Virus record (IMG/VR): IMGVR_UViG_3300035204_000383
Location: 1 to 31,572 of that record
From: a virus
DNA: 31,572 nucleotides
Reading direction: 5' to 3' (one strand)
This document shows, one piece after another, positions 24,230 to 29,375 of this stretch. The notes under the pieces are model-generated. The model ran no database searches. It was given only the letters and a program-made list of their open reading frames with translations, and was not told the DNA's origin. Positions within the stretch are counted from its first letter, which is position 1; each line of letters begins with the position of its first letter. The position numbers and the translations under genes are program-made.

Positions 24230-24741
24230 AAGTTTTCCTCCTTAAATCTTTGCTGGATTGTAGGGATATCCTTTTCGCTGATAAATTCCCAAAGGATATC
24301 GAGAGACCTTGCTTTCTGATAATACTTCTCTCTCTTAGAAGTTAATGAGGTAGTTGACTTTTCTGACTTTTCGTGCATAGTAAAGTCTATCTCTAAGTCC
24401 TCCAACCACGATTCGATTTCATTTTTAATAGAATTTTTCAACTCTAGGTCAGTAGGGTTTTCGTGGTCTTTCCAACTTGTATGGTGAGCGTTCCAAAAAT
24501 CAGAAGAGATATCCTCCTTATTACTGTCTATATCAAATGTCAGTAACAATTCCATATGGTTATCCCCTCGTTTCAACTCACTTATGAAACCTTGAGGTGG
24601 GTTTTTGCCGTTGTAACACCTCTTGGAATGAAGTGTGAGATTTAAGCGTTTTCTCTCGCCTGTTAATTTATGCCAACGCTTATTTATCTCTGTATTGACA
24701 TACCTTTCCCACGCATTTTTTATTTGTTGTTCAGTCCACAT
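24226..24741 (-). CDS. Hypothetical protein, 171 aa
   Basis: It is a basic-acidic mixed helical protein with no recognised motif. The segment MELLLTFDIDSNKEDISSDFW may be a beta strand followed by an acidic helix. GGAGG precedes ATG 24741 by seven bases, one base after the MoxR gene stop. Its position inside the MoxR-VWA set suggests it belongs to that module. Confidence 0.65.
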   Translation of the reverse strand: MWTEQQIKNAWERYVNTEINKRWHKLTGERKRLNLTLHSKRCYNGKNPPQGFISELKRGDNHMELLLTFDIDSNKEDISSDFWNAHHTSWKDHENPTDLELKNSIKNEIESWLEDLEIDFTMHEKSEKSTTSLTSKREKYYQKARSLDILWEFISEKDIPTIQQRFKEENL

Positions 24742-24742
24742 A

Positions 24743-25756
24743 TCAATTTCCTCCCATAAATATGTCTTTATTGTGTAATGCCCAGTCGATAAAATCTTTC
24801 GTCTGTTGCAGTTTAGGGTGTAATCTCAGGGCGTCTTGTACATACACCATCTGAAACTCTTTCGGCATACGAGAAATATAAATCATATCTCGTGAAAATG
24901 CGTCTGGTTCAGTCGACATAGACAACGCCGTTGCTATCGCATACTTAACGGCAGGTTCTTCGGGTATCTCTATCTTGTCGGGTGAAAGTCTGATTGAATC
25001 AATGCTCGGCATCTTATTCATTAAGTCTTTCGCTGCTACCCATTCGGCTGCAGCACCTTCACCGACTTTCGCTTGGCATGAGTACATATATAAGTCAGTC
25101 GGTAAATCTCTTGGCACTTCCGTAAACAGTTGAGTCCATGCTCGTTGAGTCGGATTAACAGAACGATTAGCGTCAAAGTCATTGAGCAGTTGTGGTCGCA
25201 GTCTTATGAACGCTATACCTATCGGGTCGACACCATTAGTCATTGCCCACTCGCACCAGTCGTCAAGTGATGTTTCCATCTCGAACTCGTACATTCTATT
25301 AGATAAATGACTAAGCAGTTGTTTCGCACCTGCCCTATCCTCTACCCTGTTACCTGTAACAAGAAAGCGAACTTCATCATCTAACTTGAATGTCGGGGTT
25401 GTTCTCTCTAAAAGAAACCCTGCTGCCCAAGTTTGATGGTGTATTGATGATTGAGGTAGTTCCTCTAAGACTATAAGTCCTGCACCAGTACCTTCCCGAA
25501 ACTGATAGAACATCTCGGTTGGATTGAATTGTGTCTGTCCGTCGGTTACTGATGGTACACCTGTAAAATCTACAACATCGTGGTTGTTGACATGCACGAC
25601 AAGTATCCTATCTTCCTCGATACCTAACTGTCGCCCTACCTCTATACAGGCGTCTGACTTTCCCATTCCAGGTTTTCCCTTAAAAAATGGAACTGCTTTT
25701 GGTGCTTTCTTTAATATAGATGTCGTTGCATCTATCACTTGGTTTATTGATGGCAT
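24743..25756 (-). CDS. MoxR/CobS-like AAA+ ATPase, 337 aa
   Basis: Walker A is GKPGMGKSDA (28-37). Walker B is GLIVLEELPQ, with Glu in place of the usual Asp. A sensor-1-like VTGNR and arginine-finger region SHLSNRMYEFEM follow. This is the MoxR pattern; such ATPases act with VWA proteins as chaperones or metal-insertion machines. Its likely partner is the VWA/metallopeptidase protein at 21.3 kb, three genes downstream in the same orientation. AGGAGG lies four bases before ATG 25756. A palindrome variant lies 51 bases upstream. Confidence 0.88.
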   Translation of the reverse strand: MPSINQVIDATTSILKKAPKAVPFFKGKPGMGKSDACIEVGRQLGIEEDRILVVHVNNHDVVDFTGVPSVTDGQTQFNPTEMFYQFREGTGAGLIVLEELPQSSIHHQTWAAGFLLERTTPTFKLDDEVRFLVTGNRVEDRAGAKQLLSHLSNRMYEFEMETSLDDWCEWAMTNGVDPIGIAFIRLRPQLLNDFDANRSVNPTQRAWTQLFTEVPRDLPTDLYMYSCQAKVGEGAAAEWVAAKDLMNKMPSIDSIRLSPDKIEIPEEPAVKYAIATALSMSTEPDAFSRDMIYISRMPKEFQMVYVQDALRLHPKLQQTKDFIDWALHNKDIFMGGN

Positions 25757-25783
25757 ATGCCCTCCTTTTGTTATGGGTTTGCG

Positions 25784-26185
25784 TTATTGCCCACCCTCTG
25801 GTGAATTAATATCTGCGATATTATTTCTTTTTCTATAAAGTATCACTCCACATCTATCAGAGCAATAGTTCCTGTACCCACCACAATATATTATTGCGTT
25901 AAGTTCGTCTGTGGTTAACCATTGAATATCGTCTACTTCTGGTTCTGCCATAGTCTGGTGTTTGCTTGTAGTAGGTGAGTACTTATCGTCATTACCGAAC
26001 CACATCTCACATTGAAAGTCGTACACATATATCGGGAAGTGTTCCCCATACGAATATACGACATACAAGTCCTGTCCTTCAAAAGAGTTGGGTGGTTCTT
26101 TAGCGAACACCGTGTTGGTGCTGTTTTTAAATGGCAGACGATATGTAGTGTATTCACTCATCTGCTTTAGTGTAATCGTATCCAT
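25784..26185 (-). CDS. Conserved-looking phage protein, 133 aa
   Basis: The core YVVYSYGEHFPIYVYDFQCEMWF and NDDKYSPTTSKHQ has the look of a conserved family found in several phages and bacteria, but its function is not known. Cysteines near the C-terminus (YCGGYRNYCSDRCG) may bind metal. The final NIADIN is encoded by the palindrome variant at 25808-25822. ATG 26185 follows the upstream stop after 2 bases, with only a weak SD, so translation is probably coupled. Confidence 0.7.
   Translation of the reverse strand: MDTITLKQMSEYTTYRLPFKNSTNTVFAKEPPNSFEGQDLYVVYSYGEHFPIYVYDFQCEMWFGNDDKYSPTTSKHQTMAEPEVDDIQWLTTDELNAIIYCGGYRNYCSDRCGVILYRKRNNIADINSPEGGQ
25808..25822. repeat. 15-base palindrome variant upstream of the MoxR gene
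   Basis: AATATCTGCGATATT, the same central variant as at 19937. It lies in the 3' end of the 133-aa gene and about 50 bases before the MoxR ATG, farther than the other copies. Confidence 0.72.
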
Positions 26186-26187
26186 AA

Positions 26188-26343
26188 TTACACCACCATT
26201 GGTTCATAATGATGAAACCATAAGGCGATATACACAAGACAGAATGTCATAGTGTAATAACATAAATACTTGGTTGCCTTAATGATTATCATTAGTTCAG
26301 TAGGTTGTACCCTTACTGCTTGAATGTTATAACTGTTTCTCAC
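26188..26343 (-). CDS. Small membrane protein with GTG start, 51 aa
   Basis: GTG 26343 has AAGGAGG four bases upstream and reads MRNSYNIQAVRVQPTELM, then a hydrophobic Cys/Tyr-rich helix (about YLCYYTMTFCLVYIALWF), ending HHYEPMVV. The adjacent ATG is followed at once by TGA, so GTG is the only useful start. A perfect palindrome ends 11 bases upstream. It is two bases from the next ATG, so it may mainly couple translation. Confidence 0.6.
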   Translation of the reverse strand: MRNSYNIQAVRVQPTELMIIIKATKYLCYYTMTFCLVYIALWFHHYEPMVV

Positions 26344-26354
26344 ATTACCTCCTT

Positions 26355-26369
26355 AATATCGCCGATATT
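26355..26369. repeat. 15-base palindrome directly before a Shine-Dalgarno
   Basis: AATATCGCCGATATT on the + strand, so the - strand reads the GGC-centred form. AAGGAGG follows within two bases, the closest of all copies; a bound protein or hairpin here would cover the ribosome site. Confidence 0.8.
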
Positions 26370-26375
26370 TGTTTT

Positions 26376-26409
26376 TGTCTCAATTTCGGTCATTGCCCTA
26401 TGAGTCGTG
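26376..26409. repeat. 34-bp direct repeat, copy B
   Basis: It matches copy A (26691-26724) at 30 of 34 positions in the same orientation, 315 bp away. It contains CATTGCCC and ATGAGTCGTG. The pair brackets the TTGTCTTA-rich locus. Confidence 0.7.
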
Positions 26410-26594
26410 CCGTTGTAATAAGTCGCTTGAATAAGACAATCTAATAATGTCTTAATCCTTTGGTAACAACGAATTAGTTTGTAATAAGACAATAAGACAC
26501 AAAAAAAGAGAGACGACAAGTCAGCAGTGAAAAATAGTGTTTTTTCATCAAATCTAATACTAACTTTGTTCATCTCTCTATACATTTATTTATA

Positions 26595-26618
26595 TTGTCT
26601 TATTGTCTTATTGTCTTA
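26595..26618. repeat. Three tandem TTGTCTTA repeats
   Basis: Exact 8-bp units at 26595-26602, 26603-26610 and 26611-26618, in an AT-rich setting. They form the centre of the wider TTGTCTTA/TAAGACAA cluster. Confidence 0.85.
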
Positions 26619-26690
26619 ATAGGCACTTGCAACCCCTACTGTTACTGCGTTTTGTAATAAGACAAAGTTGTGTGATATTGTCTTAATCGC

Positions 26691-26724
26691 TGTCTTAATG
26701 TCCGTCATTGCCCGATGAGTCGTG
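26691..26724. repeat. 34-bp direct repeat, copy A
   Basis: Partner of copy B (26376-26409), with four mismatches. It contains the full ten-base core of the one-orientation CACGACTCATCGG motif. Confidence 0.7.
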
Positions 26725-26769
26725 GCATGGTCGTTATCTGCATAAACAATATCGTTTGATATGCTAAAA

Positions 26770-26784
26770 AATATCGGCGATATT
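26770..26784. repeat. 15-base palindrome downstream of a terminator
   Basis: AATATCGGCGATATT, perfect, about 35 bases beyond the terminator at 26820. No gene start follows within 400 bases. A looser relative with a 4-base centre (AATATC-GTTT-GATAT, 26748-26762) lies beside it. Confidence 0.75.
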
Positions 26785-26816
26785 ATTTTCTGACCAGAAT
26801 TAACGACCAGACGCAC

Positions 26817-26841
26817 GAAAACCCCGACCGAAGTCGGGGTT
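26817..26841 (-). terminator. Rho-independent terminator with UUCG tetraloop
   Basis: On the - strand AACCCCGAC and GTCGGGGTT form a 9-bp stem closed by C(TTCG)G, an especially stable tetraloop, followed by TTTTC. It lies 18 bases after the 155-aa gene and separates it from the operon below. Confidence 0.88.
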
Positions 26842-26859
26842 ATAAAGGGTGTCAACTTA

Positions 26860-27327
26860 TTACTGTACAACAGGGAAAACAAGTTTTTCACCGAAAGCAA
26901 GATACTGCTCTTTCGTGATTGCGAACTCGTCTACAGTTTTTTGCAGGTCGCCATCAGCAGTTGGAACAGGTTTCGCTTTGATAGGTGTAGTAAAGTAAAA
27001 GTACTTTTTACTATCAATATCTGCTTGGGTGCATAAACCCTCACCAAGTAGTTTCGTGTTTGCTCGTTTCATACGGAACTGTTCGGTAAGTTTCTCGTCG
27101 CTATTAACACCTAAGATATAGCGTTGAGTTGTTGCTTTGTTGATACAGGTCTGACCTCTAGCAACACTTTTCATATCCGACTTTGCAAGGTTCGTTATGA
27201 AGTTAAGATACTCATCAGCATGTTTACCTGTAACAATGGACGCTTGTTGTTTTTGCAATTCAACAACAGACTCAGCGTTGTCATTCAAGGCTTTATGATG
27301 ATTAGTAAATGTAGTTAGTGCTTTCAT
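26860..27327 (-). CDS. Hypothetical protein, 155 aa, first gene of the - strand block
   Basis: The start is placed at ATG 27327, seven bases after GGAGA; the ATG two codons earlier is too close to that site. The protein is soluble, basic and helical, with a segment FYFTTPIKAKPVPTADGDL near the end. No family is recognised. It has its own upstream palindrome (27351-27365) and its own strong terminator, so it is an independent unit, perhaps an early, abundant product. Confidence 0.7.
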   Translation of the reverse strand: MKALTTFTNHHKALNDNAESVVELQKQQASIVTGKHADEYLNFITNLAKSDMKSVARGQTCINKATTQRYILGVNSDEKLTEQFRMKRANTKLLGEGLCTQADIDSKKYFYFTTPIKAKPVPTADGDLQKTVDEFAITKEQYLAFGEKLVFPVVQ

Positions 27328-27350
27328 AAGCATATCTCCATTTGGAAAAT

Positions 27351-27365
27351 AATATCGGCGATATT
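27351..27365. repeat. 15-base palindrome upstream of the 155-aa gene
   Basis: AATATCGGCGATATT, perfect, ending 23 bases before the chosen ATG and just ahead of the SD. An AT-rich stretch with TATAAA on the - strand lies immediately upstream of it. Confidence 0.8.
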
Positions 27366-27556
27366 ATTTTATTTATAGGTCTGAATAAGTCCTTATGGAC
27401 ATATCCCCTATACTATAGGTATATGGTCGCATGAAACACGCTAATGAGGTAGGGGTAGGGAACGAGGAAGTGGTCATGACCACCCATGCCTTAGGTAGTC
27501 CATTCATCACAACCCCTATTTTTTAGATACATCTCATTTTGAGCCTCTTAAAATCA
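27366..27556. promoter_or_regulatory. Divergent control region with two exact palindromes
   Basis: Between the - strand block and the terminase genes there is no gene. It contains the 13-base odd palindrome CCTATACTATAGG (27407-27419) and the 14-base perfect palindrome GTGGTCATGACCAC (27470-27483), both operator-like. TATAAA on the - strand near 27372-27377 may be a -10 for the 155-aa gene, but no good -35 is seen. Confidence 0.5.
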
Positions 27557-27586
27557 TTGACAAACACCCCCCTATACGTGTACACT
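27557..27586 (+). promoter_or_regulatory. Sigma70-like promoter of the terminase genes
   Basis: A perfect -35 TTGACA (27557-27562), an 18-base spacer and -10 TACACT (27581-27586, 4 of 6). Only seven bases separate the -10 from ATG 27594, so transcription should begin at or next to the start codon. Confidence 0.65.
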
Positions 27587-27593
27587 TGCGGAA

Positions 27594-27947
27594 ATGAGCA
27601 ACCCCGTAGATAAACTTACCGATCCCGAGTTCGCGCATAAAGCAATATTATCTCGCGGGCAGCTGCAGATGATAGAGAACGATCCGAAGAAAATGGAGAC
27701 TCTCGCACGTCTTATGGGGGCGGTCAACTTGGATAATCTATTCCGTCAGATGCAGAACCCCACAATAAATCCAGCAACTAGATTAGAATTTCAAAAAATG
27801 CTCAACAAATTAGGAAAACTTGAACCAGACGGCAAAGCAGTTGTCGGGACAGAGGGTTCTCCCCAAGTCGTTATCAATATAACTAGAGCCAAGGATAACG
27901 AGGAAGAAGTAGTTATCGACGGTACAAGTACTGCGATAGAGGCATGA
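27594..27947 (+). CDS. Small terminase subunit candidate, 117 aa
   Basis: The helical acidic-basic protein lies directly before the large terminase and overlaps it as ATGA. Its size and place match a small terminase that recognises phage DNA for packaging. It shows no clear HTH by eye, so the call rests on position. There is no Shine-Dalgarno; the promoter position implies leaderless translation from ATG 27594. Confidence 0.6.
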   Translation: MSNPVDKLTDPEFAHKAILSRGQLQMIENDPKKMETLARLMGAVNLDNLFRQMQNPTINPATRLEFQKMLNKLGKLEPDGKAVVGTEGSPQVVINITRAKDNEEEVVIDGTSTAIEA

Positions 27948-29365
27948 CCGATTCCCACGAGATTAACTTTGAGGTTATTGCGTCACTGGATGACTTCTTT
28001 TATTCTGACAAGTTCATATCGCTTGCTGTTGGTCCAGTAGGATCGACGAAGACGACGGCGGGCATTATGAAAATTCTGCACCACGCTGCCATGATGGCGC
28101 CATGTAAAGATGGTATCCGCAGGTCTCGCGCTATCTGGGTACGTAATACTAGAGAGCAGCTTCGCGATACATCTATACCTGACTTTATGAAATGGATACC
28201 CGTGGATGTGATGGGTTCATTTTTGAAAACGGAGTACAAGTTCGTCATAGAAGTAGGCGATATAGAGTGCGAGGTCTTATTCAGGGGACTTGATGATGCA
28301 AACGACGTCCGTCGTCTATTATCTCTTCAGGCATCCTTCTTCATCTTCGACGAGTTTCGCGAGATTCACCCCGACATTTTCAATGCCGCTCAAGGTCGTC
28401 TAGGACGATATCCGGACAAGATGATGAATACTGTAGGATGTAAAACGGACGATGGTGATTCAAATGCACACTTATGGGGGATGACTAACCCTCCCGACCA
28501 GGACACGTTCTGGGAAGACATCCTCACGAAGCCGCCGGAGAACTGCCACGTTACTATACAACCGTCGGGGCTAGCCCCGGAAGCAGACTGGACACAGTAT
28601 CTGCCAGATGACTACTACGATAATTTGGCTCATGGTAAAACAGAGGACTGGATTGATGTGTATATTCATGCGCAGTTCGGCAAGTCACTGTCCGGGCAAC
28701 CGGTATTTCGTTCGTTTGATAGAACTACTCACACTGCCAAGGAAGGGATAACCCCGATGTTCAGCGATGCTCCGTTATTGATAGGAGTTGATGCTGGACT
28801 AACTCCCGCTGCAGTTATAGGGCAACTAGCGTATGATGGTAGGTTGGTAATATATGACGCGCTGATCTCTGACGGCATGGGGGCTCTCAGATTTGTGAGG
28901 GAAAAACTTAAGCCTTTATTGACAAATAAGTTCCCAGGAAGAAGATCCCTTGTTATAATTGACCCAGCTGCGTTCCAACGAGTACAAACAGATGAGAGAA
29001 CTGTAGCAGATATTTATAAAAACGAAGGTTTTACGTTAAAACCTGCGCGGACGAACTCAATTGCTGCTAGAATAGCAGCTGTAGAGAAATTTTTGACTAG
29101 GGTAGTTGATGGAAAATATGGCCTTATAATAGACCCCGAATCCGGAAATCAGCTGATAAAAGCTCTTGCTGGTAAGTATCGATACAAAATAAATACTAAA
29201 GGGGTCAAAGATGAGAAGCCAGAAAAATCACATCCATGGTCTGACATTGCGGATGCATTTCAGTACATGTGCTTGCATGCTGATGGAGGAGAAGTATTTG
29301 GAAGTATGAAAGTTGCTAATAACCGTAGAGAGATTAAACAAGTATCAGCTCAAGGCTGGACATAG
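27944..29365 (+). CDS. Large terminase subunit, 473 aa
   Basis: The ATPase P-loop is GPVGSTKTT (30-38), with Thr35 where the usual GKT glycine stands. Walker B is FFIFDE (D136, E137). The RuvC-like nuclease shows GVDAG (D283), VIIDP (D340) and a late HPWSDIADAF (D434, D437). It pumps DNA into the procapsid and cuts it. The start overlaps the small terminase gene by 4 bases, so the two are coupled. The unusual P-loop residue needs checking against relatives. Confidence 0.9.
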   Translation: MTDSHEINFEVIASLDDFFYSDKFISLAVGPVGSTKTTAGIMKILHHAAMMAPCKDGIRRSRAIWVRNTREQLRDTSIPDFMKWIPVDVMGSFLKTEYKFVIEVGDIECEVLFRGLDDANDVRRLLSLQASFFIFDEFREIHPDIFNAAQGRLGRYPDKMMNTVGCKTDDGDSNAHLWGMTNPPDQDTFWEDILTKPPENCHVTIQPSGLAPEADWTQYLPDDYYDNLAHGKTEDWIDVYIHAQFGKSLSGQPVFRSFDRTTHTAKEGITPMFSDAPLLIGVDAGLTPAAVIGQLAYDGRLVIYDALISDGMGALRFVREKLKPLLTNKFPGRRSLVIIDPAAFQRVQTDERTVADIYKNEGFTLKPARTNSIAARIAAVEKFLTRVVDGKYGLIIDPESGNQLIKALAGKYRYKINTKGVKDEKPEKSHPWSDIADAFQYMCLHADGGEVFGSMKVANNRREIKQVSAQGWT

Positions 29366-29375
29366 GAGATAATTT

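Larger units (their letters stand above)
8194..26722 (-). repeat. Dispersed one-orientation motif CGACTCAT (extended CACGACTCATCGG), ten copies
   Basis: Exact CGACTCAT on the - strand occurs at 8194-8201, 10263-10270, 16493-16500, 16864-16871, 17637-17644, 20069-20076, 22681-22688, 23867-23874, 26400-26407 and 26715-26722. Most copies extend to CACGACTCATCGG. Inside genes it is read in all three frames (H-D-S-S, T-T-H, R-L-I), so the conservation is at nucleic acid level. No copy was seen in the other orientation or in the + strand genes. Confidence 0.75.
26371..26817. other. Repeat-rich, gene-poor locus: candidate origin or control region
   Basis: No convincing gene lies here; open frames on the - strand lack good ribosome sites and follow the DNA repeats. 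It holds three tandem TTGTCTTA units (26595-26618). Further units in both orientations lie at 26432-26440, 26448-26457, 26478-26500, 26651-26667 and 26678-26700. Two 34-bp direct repeats flank them, and a palindrome sits at 26770-26784. Iteron-like AT-rich repeats beside replication genes are typical of origins, but a regulatory locus or a small RNA is also possible. Confidence 0.55.

Noticed and set aside
26340-26585. Open frame of 81 codons on the - strand
   Set aside because: No Shine-Dalgarno at either ATG, it crosses direct repeats, and its end is encoded by repeat and palindrome DNA. It resembles the neighbouring frame only where the 34-bp repeat is read.
8194-26722. CGACTCAT (reverse ATGAGTCG) as a hammerhead ribozyme core
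   Set aside because: GATGAGTCGTG recalls the CUGAUGAG element, but the needed GAAA segment and flanking stems are absent at every copy.
26616-26900. Open frame of 94 codons on the - strand
   Set aside because: It runs across the strong terminator and the repeat locus and overlaps the end of the 155-aa gene; no ribosome site.
26355-27365. Palindrome family as a CRISPR array
   Set aside because: Spacing is irregular, copies lie in and between genes over 10 kb, and there are no unit-length spacers or cas genes.
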